NCBI RefSeq assembly: GCF_030913705.1 | Contig: NZ_CP133190.1 | Coordinates: forward strand, 1,178,001-1,242,000 | Direction: 5' to 3' | From: Anaerocolumna sp. MB42-C2 | GTDB lineage: Bacteria; Bacillota; Clostridia; Lachnospirales; Lachnospiraceae | DNA length: 64,000 nucleotides | Part shown: piece by piece, positions 50,623 through 60,827 of the stretch | Position numbering within the stretch: position 1 is the stretch's first letter | How the letters are laid out: every line of letters begins with the position of its first letter | Notes under the pieces: model-generated | Told to the model about the DNA's origin: nothing | Database searches by the model: none | Seen by the model: the letters and a program-made list of their open reading frames with translations, nothing else | Position numbers and translations under genes: made by a program

Positions 50623-52056
50623 TTATTTTCCTAAGGTTTTGTTCCATCCGGGTTCCTCAAACCCAACATTACCTTTTGATTCTACTATAAGTCCCTCTTT
50701 GCTGAATGTAAATCGGAATTGTTTCGCAAAAGGAGTTTCAACTAACCGGCATTGGATTAATAAGGTAGTATTATTTAGCCAGATACCGGTAAGCCTGGCC
50801 GGCATTTTACGATCAAAACATTCAAGATAACCGGCAGTCCATGTTCCAATCCCGGCCTGTAATGTCTGCTTTTTACCCCTGGCGGTAATATGTAGATGTA
50901 TGACATCTTCATCAAATGCAAAAGAGATTGATTCAATATGATCTTCATTATCATCCAGGGTAAAACATTTACCCGCAATCTCTTCTGCCATCTCAGAAAT
51001 TTTATCTCCCTTGGGCAGTAAAACCTTTAAAGTATTTAACTTATTCATAAGTTCCTGAGAAACTGCACTTTCCGGTAATTTAGCATCACATATTCCTGGC
51101 AGTAAATGATCCCATAAAAGATTAAGAGGAATCTGCATATCTTTTAGTCCACTGGTAATAGCTACAACCATGTCATAATCCGGCATTACGATGCAATATT
51201 GTCCGAAAGCTCCATCTCCCCTGTAAATATTAAAACGGCAGCGCCAGAATTGATATCCATATCCTTGACACCAGTCGCTGTTTGAATCATTTCCATTACT
51301 GATATGGGAGCAAGTTGCTTCTGCGATCCATTCTTTCGGAAGAATCTGCACTCCATTAAGAGAACCCTGGTTTAAATACAGCTGACCAAACTTAGCAATG
51401 TCTTCTGTTCGAATACTTAATCCAAATCCACCAGTATTATAACCCATTGGACATTCTTCCCACTTTGGTTCTTTAATCCTTAATGGTTCAAAAAGCCGCG
51501 GCCGTAAATAATCTATTAACTTTACTCCGGTAACTCTCTGAATAATGACAGATAACATATAAGTAGCTCCCGTATTGTACAAAAAGTGAGTACCCGGTTC
51601 TTTCTCTACCGGTACATTTAAGAAAGCTTTAACCCAATTACCATCTTCACTTTCCTGTAAAAATTCCATTGTATCAACTACATGTCCGGTTGACATACTA
51701 AGCAAATGTTTGATACGCATCTCTGCCAAATAACCCGTTGGATCAGGACACTCTTTTTTAAAATAATCAGTAACTAGATCATCCACAGTCAGTAGTCCCT
51801 CAGAAACGGCTAATCCAATGGCTGTAGAAGTAAAACTTTTGCTTAGGGAAAATAGCATATGTGGCATTTCCTTAGCGTAAGGCTCCCACCAGCCCTCTGC
51901 TATCACTGCCCCATGTCTCATTATCATAACGCTGTGAAAATCCTGATCCATGTCCAACGTTCTGCATTGCGAAACAGCGTCTAAGAAATCTATAATAGCT
52001 TCAGATTTGACCCCCTGCTGTTCCGGTGTGCTAATGTTAAATTGAAACCCATTCAT
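50623..52056 (-). CDS. Serine hydrolase, beta-lactamase/PBP4-like family
   Basis: 477 residues. SLSK (S70, K73) is the SxxK active-site tetrad, followed by a YNTGATYML block for the Tyr-x-Asn motif. A GYGYQFW-type region and GDGAFGQYC near residue 265-280 occupy the third motif position. The last about 130 residues form a separate beta-rich domain. Relatives (class C beta-lactamase fold) are esterases, peptidases or PBPs; true beta-lactamase activity is not indicated. No signal peptide is visible, so it is probably cytoplasmic. Confidence 0.87.
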   Translation of the reverse strand: MNGFQFNISTPEQQGVKSEAIIDFLDAVSQCRTLDMDQDFHSVMIMRHGAVIAEGWWEPYAKEMPHMLFSLSKSFTSTAIGLAVSEGLLTVDDLVTDYFKKECPDPTGYLAEMRIKHLLSMSTGHVVDTMEFLQESEDGNWVKAFLNVPVEKEPGTHFLYNTGATYMLSVIIQRVTGVKLIDYLRPRLFEPLRIKEPKWEECPMGYNTGGFGLSIRTEDIAKFGQLYLNQGSLNGVQILPKEWIAEATCSHISNGNDSNSDWCQGYGYQFWRCRFNIYRGDGAFGQYCIVMPDYDMVVAITSGLKDMQIPLNLLWDHLLPGICDAKLPESAVSQELMNKLNTLKVLLPKGDKISEMAEEIAGKCFTLDDNEDHIESISFAFDEDVIHLHITARGKKQTLQAGIGTWTAGYLECFDRKMPARLTGIWLNNTTLLIQCRLVETPFAKQFRFTFSKEGLIVESKGNVGFEEPGWNKTLGK

Positions 52057-52254
52057 AATGTAAACCTCCTATGCTTTTTAAACTTTTAATTCTGTTTTTA
52101 TTCGTTTCGGTTAAATAACTATAAGCTTCATTACTATTGTTTACTTGTACCATTCGTGTATAGCACAATATAATTTTACCATATATTAACAAAGAAATAA
52201 ATATAAATTCAAAAACATTCAGGTATTAATTCTTATTGTTTTGCTTAATAAATA

Positions 52255-52281
52255 GGGCTGCCGCACTAGTGCGACTGCCCC
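52255..52281 (-). terminator. GC-rich hairpin after the glycosidase gene
   Basis: GGGCTGCCGCAC and GTGCGACTGCCC can form an imperfect stem beyond the minus-strand stop codon, followed on that strand by TATTTATT. Confidence 0.5.
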
Positions 52282-52308
52282 ATTCAAATTGGTCCTATCT
52301 TAGTCTCT

Positions 52309-53829
52309 TCATTTTTCAAGTTGGCAGAGCATGAATCCCGGTGCCGACAAATCACCTCTGTCATTATCCAACCATCCATTTTTCCTAATCAAATCAAAAT
52401 CAATTTCCAACTCAATATCACCTTTTTTTACCAGTTCTGTCACGTCAACAGCAGCTTCCCTGCACAGATCCTGCAGATATATTCTTCCGCTCACCGCTTC
52501 TTCCAAAGGAATTGTTAGTTTCCCAAATTCGCCGAAAATACCGATTGGCTTGGTAAAAGAGGCAAGCCGCATTGTAATGTCAGCCCTGGGCGTATAAATT
52601 TTTTGCTCTCCCAGTGTCCTTGGCATGACAGCCAGGCTGACAGCTCCCGTCATGGGATGTCTGCTGCAGGCCAGGAAAGGTTTCTCATCCTCCCATGGGG
52701 TAACAACAGGGCGTTCCATATTCCTGGTGATAATATATGGGGCACTTTGTTTAATGATTTCCTCTGGTTGGATCATGTTCGCAAGCCACCCGTCTGCCTC
52801 CGGCCCATCCACCGAATTCGTCCAGTCTATCAGATTCTCACCACTGGCCCGATTAATCGTTTCCATAGCTCCAAAAGGCGGGGCAATCCGCTGCCAATGG
52901 AGTACACGCTCTACTTCATTGTACTTCAGCCCAAATTCCAGGACATCTGTCTGTGTGCCCCCCCAGCAGGGGTGACGCATCACCCCCATAGAGCATCCAA
53001 GACCTGCCCCAAGAAGCAGTGCATCCTCCACATTTACAATTCCTGCACAACCATATTTCTTCCGATAGACTGTCTGCAGTAAAGCCCAAGTCCTGGATAT
53101 TGTCGTACTATAGGTAAATTCCTTCACAATGTCATAGGTACGGATATAATCACTAAAAGACAATAGTTCTTCTGGATAAATCTCATTTCCTTCATTTCGA
53201 TCCAACGGTCCCCGACAGGACGCATGCTCAATCTTTAAGTCTGAAGCATACTGCTTTACAACTCTAGTCATCATATCACGGTAAGCAGGAGCCATGCAAT
53301 GATATCCCCAGTCAACTTTCCAGTAATCAATACCGGCTTTCCTGGACAAAATCGCTTTTTCTTTCCAGTAATCCTCCGATTGCTTTAGCGATAAAGGTGT
53401 TTTCTCACTTTCCCCTGTTGCGTTGGCACAAATCCACAGGCCCAATCCACGGTAGCCTAGCTCGATTACAGCCTTTTTCATTTTGTACAATCTTTCTTCC
53501 GGTGTTCCTGTAAAATTCGGAAACTTTTCTTCGTTTAGTTCCAAACTTCCAAATACACTTACCTCACCGTTACCCGGTGTACCCGGCGGTACGTCCCAGC
53601 CATCATCCAAAATGATGTACAAATCTTTCCTTATCGAATGAAAATAATTATTAAGTACACCATTTTCTGCAAATAAAAACTCCTGTGTTAGTACATTTCG
53701 CAGATTTACGGTATCCTTACCGTCTTCCGCCGAATTGAGACGAAATTGCGTATCCCAGCTGCACCAATAATTTCCGGTATCCGGTCCATAATCCGGAATT
53801 AAATTTATCTGACTTTTCTGTCTGTCCAT
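52309..53829 (-). CDS. Alpha-galactosidase-like glycoside hydrolase (GH27/36-type)
   Basis: 506 residues with a melibiase-type TIM barrel. YIILDDGWD near residue 75, KKAVIELGYRGLGLWICAN, then GIDYWKVDWGYH with the likely catalytic nucleophile (D in KVDWG) match the GH27/GH31/GH36 clan arrangement. HPCWGGTQTDVLEFG and DWTNSVDGPEADGW are further conserved blocks. A C-terminal beta domain follows. There is no signal peptide, so it should act on imported oligosaccharides. AAAAGG precedes the ATG. It is last in an operon after the sugar importer. The exact family and sugar are uncertain. Confidence 0.75.
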   Translation of the reverse strand: MDRQKSQINLIPDYGPDTGNYWCSWDTQFRLNSAEDGKDTVNLRNVLTQEFLFAENGVLNNYFHSIRKDLYIILDDGWDVPPGTPGNGEVSVFGSLELNEEKFPNFTGTPEERLYKMKKAVIELGYRGLGLWICANATGESEKTPLSLKQSEDYWKEKAILSRKAGIDYWKVDWGYHCMAPAYRDMMTRVVKQYASDLKIEHASCRGPLDRNEGNEIYPEELLSFSDYIRTYDIVKEFTYSTTISRTWALLQTVYRKKYGCAGIVNVEDALLLGAGLGCSMGVMRHPCWGGTQTDVLEFGLKYNEVERVLHWQRIAPPFGAMETINRASGENLIDWTNSVDGPEADGWLANMIQPEEIIKQSAPYIITRNMERPVVTPWEDEKPFLACSRHPMTGAVSLAVMPRTLGEQKIYTPRADITMRLASFTKPIGIFGEFGKLTIPLEEAVSGRIYLQDLCREAAVDVTELVKKGDIELEIDFDLIRKNGWLDNDRGDLSAPGFMLCQLEK

Positions 53830-53847
53830 AGTATTTACCTTTTCCCT

Positions 53848-55557
53848 TTATTTCATTGCACGATCATACCTGGCCTGATTAATTTCAATCAGATCATCAA
53901 GTCCTAACTCTTTTAAATCCTGAAGATAAGAATCCCAGTCGTCCAGACTCTTTTCTCCCATGATCAACTTGGTTAAAAGCTCTGATGCATAGGTTGCTAA
54001 ATCATTACTGATTTCATTTGTTCTGCTGATTTCATCCAGCGTCGGAACTGCATAGGCGGTCTCATCATGAAATAATCTGTGATCCGGGTCATTAATGCCT
54101 TCCAGTGTAAAATCATATTTACCCTCCGCATTATTTTTCACCCCATTATCTTTAGCAAACTGAATGGTATTCTTCATTTCACCGCTTATATCTTTATTCA
54201 GTTCAAAACGCGGGAAAATAGAGTTATTGGTCCAAAGCGCCATTCCCACAGCATCCGTATTTTCCAAGGAGCCGTCAATAATATTGCTGATATTTCCATC
54301 CACCATCTTATAGCTTACACCCTCAATCCCATATTCCGTAAGTTCAATACTCTCTTCGGATACAAGGTAATCCAGAATCTTTGCAATTGCCGCCTGTTTA
54401 TCACTATTAGAGGATACAGCATAAGCACGCGAGCTTGAATTATATTTATTTTGTCCTCTGAATAACGGCACCTGTCCCTCTACCGCCTGGATACGGAACG
54501 GTACATACCATGGGTATGCTGCGCTCTCCGGTACGGTAATGGATGGTTCCAGCCACATTTCTGTTCCCCAATCAGAAATACCGGCAATCTGATTATTTGC
54601 CATATACGTATTGAATTGATTATCCCTCATCTTTAAAAGTCCTGCCGCATACAGCTTTTGCATGTAGGTAATATAATCCTTTACATGCTCCTGGTACCAG
54701 GGTGAGGTCACCTTATTACCCTCCTGAGAATTGATAAATGTAAGACCGATCCCCAGTCCGAACCACTGTGCGATATCCGTTGAAAAACTGCCCAAATCCA
54801 GACTGATAAATTCATCGGCTGTACCACTCTGATTCACATCTTTATCCTGAAACTCTTTCAGCACGTTAAAAAATTCATCCAGCGTTGTCGGGATTTCTTT
54901 ACCAATTATATCCAGCCAATCCTGCCTTAATTGAAAACCGAGTATAGAATTGGTTTCCTTTTCTTTTTGATAGTTTGAAGTACCAAAATCGGAGAGCCAA
55001 TAACATTTTTCATCTTCCAGTTTCATATGATTAAAGAAATACTTTCCCGCTTCTGTAGAGAAAAATTCTTTGGCCGGTCCTTCCGAATACTGTTCCCAGA
55101 TATCGCTGATAGGTTGGATCTGTCCCTGTTTTACCAGATTAATCTTTGTCTTATCGTCAAGTGGTGTGATGTTAAGCATATCATACTTTGCGAATTGACC
55201 GCTGGCAGCCATAGTCTGACAGGTAGTTTCATATTGATCCGGTTCAATTAAATCCAGCTCCAGCTTCACACCTTTTGCTGCCAGATCATCTGTCAATTTC
55301 TTCCATCTTCTACTCTTTCCTTTCGTCGACCAGTCCTTTAAAGTAACCGTCCTGCCATTAGCACCTGTAAAAGTATAATTTGAGCCAAGAATTTTTACAG
55401 TACTCAGTTCCTGTCCTTTCGTACCCTGTTCTTCCGAAACAGTTGTTTCTCCAGGGACTGTCTGTGCTGCCTGATCCGTTTTTCCACAGCCGGTTAAACC
55501 TGCTGCCAGAATAAAACTCATTGCTATGGCAATCATTGTATTCATCTTTTTTCTCAT
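53848..55557 (-). CDS. Sugar ABC transporter substrate-binding lipoprotein (CUT1/LplA-like)
   Basis: About 569 residues from the ATG at 55557, which has GGAGGG eight bases upstream; the open frame to 55635 is not the real start. The lipoprotein signal (KKMNTMIAIAMSFILAAGLTGC) ends at a lipobox cysteine. The long extracellular solute-binding domain (family 1 type) contains MNTIQ-like helices and the DGNISNIIDG... region of LplA/YtcQ-like proteins. It captures an oligosaccharide outside the membrane for the two permeases encoded upstream. Confidence 0.9.
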   Translation of the reverse strand: MRKKMNTMIAIAMSFILAAGLTGCGKTDQAAQTVPGETTVSEEQGTKGQELSTVKILGSNYTFTGANGRTVTLKDWSTKGKSRRWKKLTDDLAAKGVKLELDLIEPDQYETTCQTMAASGQFAKYDMLNITPLDDKTKINLVKQGQIQPISDIWEQYSEGPAKEFFSTEAGKYFFNHMKLEDEKCYWLSDFGTSNYQKEKETNSILGFQLRQDWLDIIGKEIPTTLDEFFNVLKEFQDKDVNQSGTADEFISLDLGSFSTDIAQWFGLGIGLTFINSQEGNKVTSPWYQEHVKDYITYMQKLYAAGLLKMRDNQFNTYMANNQIAGISDWGTEMWLEPSITVPESAAYPWYVPFRIQAVEGQVPLFRGQNKYNSSSRAYAVSSNSDKQAAIAKILDYLVSEESIELTEYGIEGVSYKMVDGNISNIIDGSLENTDAVGMALWTNNSIFPRFELNKDISGEMKNTIQFAKDNGVKNNAEGKYDFTLEGINDPDHRLFHDETAYAVPTLDEISRTNEISNDLATYASELLTKLIMGEKSLDDWDSYLQDLKELGLDDLIEINQARYDRAMK

Positions 55558-55666
55558 TTTATGTACCCTCCTTTTAGCATTTTCTATCAAAACCCCTGTC
55601 TGCAGGCCGCCAATAACTTCTGCTGCTTTAGCCACCTATGGGGCAGATATTCAAGTCCATCCTCTG

Positions 55667-56575
55667 TTACTCTTTTAAAGACCCTAGCATAACCCCTTTC
55701 ACAAAATATTTTTGAAAAAATGGATATGTAAACAAAATCGGCAATGTTGTAAAAATAATCATAGCGTATTTTAACTGTGCGCCAGACATCTGCCTCTTTA
55801 CCATCTCTGCTGCCATTTCCGGGCTTAGTACCTCAGACACTTGTCTTGTACTCTCTACCAGAATTCTTCTTAAAAACAACTGCAACGGCTGCCAATCGGT
55901 TCTTGGCAGATAAATCAATGCATTAAACCAGCTGTTCCAGGTTCCGACAATGGTGTAAACTGCTATAACTGCCAGAATCGGTTTTGACAAAGGCAGATAG
56001 ATATCCTTTAAAATTCTCAGGACTCCGGCACCGTCGATTTTGGCAGCTTCTCTCAAACCCTCCGGTATACTGGAAAAAAAAGCTTTCATGAGAATGATAT
56101 TCCATATGGAAAAACTGGCCGGAATAATCTGAGATAACGGATTCCCATACAATCCCAATTTAGTGATCAGAAGAAAAGCAGGAATCATTCCCCCGCTAAA
56201 GTACATAGGAATCAATAGAAACATATTTACATATTTTCTTCCCATTAGCCTCTTGTAGGTCAGCGGATAAGCAACCAGAACACTGGTAACCAGCATGAGA
56301 AACGTCGTTGGCACTGTATAGAGAATCGTATTCAGATACGCCCTCCACATCTCCCAGTCTCCCACCAGCATTTTATAGGCATCCAGAAAAAACCCTTTTG
56401 GGTACCAGTATACATCCATTCTAGCAGCTGCTTCCGGTGCACTGACAGATAATATCAGTACGTAATACATCGGATAGATCGTAATAATACAAATTGCAAT
56501 TACAAGAAGATAAATGAAAATTGTAACAAACCGATTACCCTCTTTTATTTTGCTTCTTTTTGTAATACTTCTCAT
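55667..56575 (-). CDS. Sugar ABC transporter permease (LplC/YtcP-like)
   Basis: 302 residues with six TM helices. EGLREAAKIDGAGVLRILKDIYLPLSKPILAVI is the EAA loop that contacts the ATPase. The N-terminal KEGNRFVTIFIYLLVIAICIITIYPMYYVLI and the C-terminal KYFVKGVMLGSLKE tail are typical of LplC/YtcP proteins. AGGAGGAG precedes the ATG, and the upstream permease gene ends only 9 bases away. No ATPase gene is in the operon; a shared MsmK-type ATPase elsewhere is expected. Confidence 0.94.
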   Translation of the reverse strand: MRSITKRSKIKEGNRFVTIFIYLLVIAICIITIYPMYYVLILSVSAPEAAARMDVYWYPKGFFLDAYKMLVGDWEMWRAYLNTILYTVPTTFLMLVTSVLVAYPLTYKRLMGRKYVNMFLLIPMYFSGGMIPAFLLITKLGLYGNPLSQIIPASFSIWNIILMKAFFSSIPEGLREAAKIDGAGVLRILKDIYLPLSKPILAVIAVYTIVGTWNSWFNALIYLPRTDWQPLQLFLRRILVESTRQVSEVLSPEMAAEMVKRQMSGAQLKYAMIIFTTLPILFTYPFFQKYFVKGVMLGSLKE

Positions 56576-56584
56576 AATCTCCTC

Positions 56585-57526
56585 CTACCATAGACCGAAT
56601 CCGGTCATTTTGTTGCTAATCTTATTAGCGATAAATGTAAGTACAAAACCGATAGCTGACATAAACAATCCCGCCGCCGCCGTATAACTATACTCCCCAG
56701 AAATAATTCCTAACCGGTATGTATAGGTGCCGATTACGTCTGCCACATCATAGGTTGCCGGAGAATATAACAGCAGGATCAAATCGCTGTTAGTACCCAG
56801 AATACCGCCAATTGCCAGAATCAAATTGATCGCAATAATATTTTTGATTCCAGGCAATGTAATGTAACGGCATTGGTGCCAGCGGTTTGCTCCATCAATT
56901 TTAGCCGATTCATATTGGCTCTGATCAATGGATGCAATGGAAGAGATATACAGGATACTGCCGAAACCAAATCCCTTCCACACATTTGTAATCGTATAAA
57001 TCGTAGGAAAGGCCAATGCCTCATTTCTCCAGTTTTTATTGGGCAGCCCAAACACGTTTGTAAGAAAATTGGTAACCATTCCTCCCTCGTCAATAAAGGA
57101 GAGTACCATACCGGCCACTACAACGGTGGAAATGAAATAAGGCATATAGCTGGCTGTCTGCGCAAATTTTTTTAATTTTAACCGTTTTATCTGATCAATT
57201 AACAATGCAAATAGTATTGGTGCCGTGAAACCAAATAGTAGATTTAGCCCGCTTAAGACTAATGTATTTTTAATCAGCCTGCCAAAATATTTTCCCTCTA
57301 TGAATCGTTGAAAATGATCTAACCCAACCCATTGCACATTCCCACCAAAAAACGGCGCACCTGGCAAATAATCCTGAAATGCTATTATCAGACCGAACAT
57401 AGGTCCATAACAAAAAACCACAATCAGAACCAAAACCGGAAGCATAAGTCCATATAGCTGTAAGTTTTCCCTTATCACTGCTTTCGTTCTTTTTTTTTGT
57501 ATCCTTTTTTTCTTTCCTTTTTGCAA
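56585..57526 (-). CDS. Sugar ABC transporter permease (LplB-like)
   Basis: About 313 residues from a TTG at 57526. The frame is open from an ATG at 57547, but AAAGGAGGAGG follows that ATG and fits as ribosome binding site for the TTG. A lysine/arginine-rich start and six TM helices are seen. SQYESAKIDGANRWHQCRYITLPGIKNII is the EAA loop. MLPVLVLIVVFCYGPMFGLIIAFQDY is the family N-terminal helix. It is the first gene of the importer/glycosidase operon, divergent from the two-component system. Confidence 0.93.
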   Translation of the reverse strand: MQKGKKKRIQKKRTKAVIRENLQLYGLMLPVLVLIVVFCYGPMFGLIIAFQDYLPGAPFFGGNVQWVGLDHFQRFIEGKYFGRLIKNTLVLSGLNLLFGFTAPILFALLIDQIKRLKLKKFAQTASYMPYFISTVVVAGMVLSFIDEGGMVTNFLTNVFGLPNKNWRNEALAFPTIYTITNVWKGFGFGSILYISSIASIDQSQYESAKIDGANRWHQCRYITLPGIKNIIAINLILAIGGILGTNSDLILLLYSPATYDVADVIGTYTYRLGIISGEYSYTAAAGLFMSAIGFVLTFIANKISNKMTGFGLW

Positions 57527-57755
57527 ATTTCCTCCTCCTTTAAACATAAAGCAAAGGTTTACCTTTCCTGTTTATCTGAAATATTTGCTTTCTTGCCTAT
57601 TATAATCTTTCGTCTTATCGTTTATCAATGTGAATAATTTTCACCTGATTTGAATTTTTTTAACTGTAAAAGGCCAGTCATTGACAATTGCCTTTGTTCT
57701 GATAGAATGAATGTACAGAGCAATAATCATATAAAATCATTTGGAGGAAATAAAA

Positions 57756-58820
57756 ATGAGTTCTTCTTTTAAGATACTTTTGGTAGATGATCAGAGATTT
57801 GTATTAGAGGGGCTGATAGAACAGCTCAACTGGGAACGTTTTCAAGGTGTCTTATGCGGAAGTGCCGCAAATGGAATTCAGGCTATGGAATATCTTAAAA
57901 CCTGCTGCCCGGATGCTATTATTTCCGATATCAAAATGCCATTTATGGATGGGATCGAGCTTGCCAAACACGTGGATGAATCCCCTGAGTTGTCCGGTAT
58001 TCCGGTTATTTTGCTGTCCGGTTACCGAGAATTCGAGTATGCCAAAAGTGCTATGAAATATCATGTGAATCACTATATACTAAAACCGGTCACTCGCCAG
58101 AAAATAGAACAGCTGGAAGATATCCTGACAGAACTATATCAGGCCAGGGAATCCTCTCGTTCAAAATTAATAGAACTAACTGAATACAATTACCAGAAAG
58201 AAATTTCTCTTGCACTTAACAATCATGATATCAGCAAGATTGAAGACTTTTTCCATTCACGTCTTTACCAGGAATGTATGTCCGGAAAATATTGCGACCT
58301 CATGGGCGGAGGACTTTTGAATCTTTTGTTTGACTTTCTTTCCGACCTCCGTGTAAACTCAGAGGCGATTCAGTCCTCCCGTTCTCATACATTGGAAAGT
58401 TTTTACGAGCTGCCCAATTCGGCTTCTAAATTAAATTATGTTGAAACTACTTTTTTTGACATGCTTAATCTGCTAAACCATCAGAAAAGCAGCAATACAG
58501 ACGCATTGTATCGATATGCACTGCAACACATCGAAGAACATTTTACAGATTCCAATTTTAATATTTCATTTCTGGCTACGAAAATGAATATTACCCTTTC
58601 TTATCTGAGCACGATATTCAAACAATCTGCCGGAACGAATCTGAATGTATATATCACAGGCAAACGTCTGGAACATGCAAAAAAACTATTGAAAGATCCA
58701 CAATATACTATTTCCGAGGTCGCCCATCTGTCCGGCTATGAAGATCCAGGTTATTTTTCTTCCCTGTTTCGAAAAAAAATAGGTATGAATCCATCTGAAT
58801 ATCGTAACTGCCAACTCTGA
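57756..58820 (+). CDS. AraC-type response regulator (YesN-like)
   Basis: 354 residues from the ATG at 57756, which has GGAGG nine bases upstream. The receiver domain (about 5-125) has LVDDQ, the phosphoacceptor D58 in IISDIKMPFMDG, and LSGYREFEYAKSA with the conserved K in ILKPV. A linker follows, then two AraC helix-turn-helix motifs (about 250-350: FNISFLATKMNITLSYLSTIFKQ and YTISEVAHLSGYEDPGYFSSLFRKKIGMNPSEYR). It probably activates the divergent importer operon. It overlaps functionally with the kinase gene 23 bases downstream. Confidence 0.93.
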   Translation: MSSSFKILLVDDQRFVLEGLIEQLNWERFQGVLCGSAANGIQAMEYLKTCCPDAIISDIKMPFMDGIELAKHVDESPELSGIPVILLSGYREFEYAKSAMKYHVNHYILKPVTRQKIEQLEDILTELYQARESSRSKLIELTEYNYQKEISLALNNHDISKIEDFFHSRLYQECMSGKYCDLMGGGLLNLLFDFLSDLRVNSEAIQSSRSHTLESFYELPNSASKLNYVETTFFDMLNLLNHQKSSNTDALYRYALQHIEEHFTDSNFNISFLATKMNITLSYLSTIFKQSAGTNLNVYITGKRLEHAKKLLKDPQYTISEVAHLSGYEDPGYFSSLFRKKIGMNPSEYRNCQL

Positions 58821-58843
58821 GCAAACAACAACGAGGATTATTC

Positions 58844-60607
58844 ATGAGAAAAAAAATGTTTCTTACCCTGTTTTGTGGTTTATCGATTATATTCTTTATT
58901 TCCTATTGCCTGATTTACATAATCTTCCGTTCTACCCTAATGAACGAAATTGAGCAGAAACAGGCAAACCTGCTCGCCTTTAATGAAACCATATTTACTA
59001 ATTATGTAGATTCTTTCAATATGGTTCCTTTTCAACTGATCAATGACGAAGAATTTGGTAAAGCACTTAATACAGACAGCCCGGTATATCTCAAGATGTT
59101 CCGAGCTAAGGTACTCATTCGGAAAAAATTTGAAAAATATCTGAACCAATTGCTTTATTCTTCCAGTATTACATGCAGTTTCACATTCTACTTACAAAAA
59201 TCCATACCTCTGGCTAACTACTTTGATTCGCAGACACTTTCAGATAATTCTGAGATGCTTACCAGCCAAGTATATTCTACAGAAGCAATTTCACAGGAAG
59301 AATGGTACCAACGTACTATGTCTGTAACATGGTCACCTTATTTTTTCTTGAATGAACATACTGATGAACTGTGTTATGCCAAATGTATCCAAAATTATTA
59401 TCAGCAGAAACCTTCCAAGGAAGGTATCGGTGTGATAATTATCAGAATTCCAGTTGATTCTTTATTTGATAAACTTTCCCTGGAATCCATTACACCGCAT
59501 AGTTCTATCTTTCTTATAAATGAAGATGATAAGATACTGTACCAGAGTGGTGAACCAATCGAAAACATTTTAACCAGTGACCTTACCGCCTGCGGCAATG
59601 AGAGATACTCCCGTACAATGAAACTTGCCAGTAAAAAATATATCATAAATACAGTTTCTGTTAACGACGACCTTTTTCTCACTTTACTCACTCCCTTCTC
59701 CGATATTGAAGCTATGGCAAGACACTCTTTACGTACCTATATCTGGTTCTCCATTTTTACGTACCTGATTGTGATATTAATTCTATATGTAATTTCGAAA
59801 AAAATCACTGCTCCTGTTATATCTTTTGCACATCTTATGGGCAAAGTTGAGGACAGCCGTACCTTTGACATATCTCGCCTTTCTGAATTCAGAGATGCGG
59901 AACTTCAGGTTCTATGTAACAGTTTTCTGGAATTAATTCATAGGGAAAACACTTTAATCGAACAAATTTATGAGGAAAACCGCGCAAAAAGAGCAGCTGT
60001 CCTTCATGCACTGCAGGCACAAATCAACCCACATTTCCTATATAATGCATTGGATGTTGTAAGCTGGATGGCATTATCACGAAAAAATGATGACATTGCA
60101 GATGTAATCTCCTCCATAGCCAATTTAATGCACTATAGTATCTCTCATCCGGATGATACCGTTTCCCTGAGAAAAGAACTGGATAATATACAGGAATTTA
60201 TCCGTATATATCAGTTGGAATGTCCAATAGAAATTCAATTAAATATACTGGTGCCGGATGAGACTATTCTTTTGCAAATTCAGATTCCGAAATTTATCCT
60301 GCAACCATTAATTGAAAATGCGATTCTACATAACCCTGACATTACTTCGCTCCTGATTGAAGTTCATATTAAGCAGAGCCCTGAACAGCTTTCCATCACC
60401 GTTATTGATAACGGATCCGGTGCTGACCCGGAAAAACTGAACGCTTTCTTATGCTATGAGGAAACGGATCTTAAAGTAAGTAACGGATTTGGTATCCGTA
60501 ATGTTAACGAACGTATACAGTTGCATTATTCCAATAACAGTTGTCTGTCGTACAAGAAAGACCTGGACGGAAGACTGATGGCAATCATTACACTTTTTTA
60601 TCCATAG
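58844..60607 (+). CDS. Sensor histidine kinase (YesM-like)
   Basis: 587 residues. TM1 (about 5-28) and TM2 (about 300-322) flank an extracellular Cache-like domain of about 270 residues. A HAMP-type linker is followed by the His_kinase motif with H in QINPHFLYNALD, and by a HATPase_c domain (PKFILQPLIENAI N-box, VIDNGSGADPEKL, GFGIRNVNERI). The kinase should sense a sugar or binding-protein state and phosphorylate the adjacent regulator. The pair is divergent from the CUT1 importer, the usual YesMN arrangement. Confidence 0.93.
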   Translation: MRKKMFLTLFCGLSIIFFISYCLIYIIFRSTLMNEIEQKQANLLAFNETIFTNYVDSFNMVPFQLINDEEFGKALNTDSPVYLKMFRAKVLIRKKFEKYLNQLLYSSSITCSFTFYLQKSIPLANYFDSQTLSDNSEMLTSQVYSTEAISQEEWYQRTMSVTWSPYFFLNEHTDELCYAKCIQNYYQQKPSKEGIGVIIIRIPVDSLFDKLSLESITPHSSIFLINEDDKILYQSGEPIENILTSDLTACGNERYSRTMKLASKKYIINTVSVNDDLFLTLLTPFSDIEAMARHSLRTYIWFSIFTYLIVILILYVISKKITAPVISFAHLMGKVEDSRTFDISRLSEFRDAELQVLCNSFLELIHRENTLIEQIYEENRAKRAAVLHALQAQINPHFLYNALDVVSWMALSRKNDDIADVISSIANLMHYSISHPDDTVSLRKELDNIQEFIRIYQLECPIEIQLNILVPDETILLQIQIPKFILQPLIENAILHNPDITSLLIEVHIKQSPEQLSITVIDNGSGADPEKLNAFLCYEETDLKVSNGFGIRNVNERIQLHYSNNSCLSYKKDLDGRLMAIITLFYP

Positions 60608-60772
60608 TTAATCTGCCCTTACACAAACGCTTCCGATTTCTGTCTTATCTGTGGCGCCTGTTATTCTATCCATTACTGTTTCCTCCATTCCATCTGCCGG
60701 GCATATTAAGGGAACTAATGCCCAGTGTGGTACAAACCAGGGACATGGACAAATGAGATAAAGTGTTCTTAA

Positions 60773-60808
60773 TTAAAAAAACCGGCATATAGTAATCTAT
60801 ATGCCGGC
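60773..60808 (-). terminator. Rho-independent terminator after the PEPCK gene
   Basis: CCGGCATATA and TATATGCCGG form a 10-bp stem, followed on the minus strand by a run of seven T. Confidence 0.9.
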
Positions 60809-60827
60809 AAATATCTGTTATTTATTA

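Noticed and set aside
50623..52056. Antibiotic-resistance beta-lactamase.
   Set aside because: SxxK is shared by many esterases and peptidases; no signal peptide and an extra C-terminal domain argue against a periplasmic-type beta-lactamase.
52331..53082. Several long plus-strand frames opposite the alpha-galactosidase-like gene.
   Set aside because: They are antisense shadows of a well-supported gene and lack start signals or recognisable domains.
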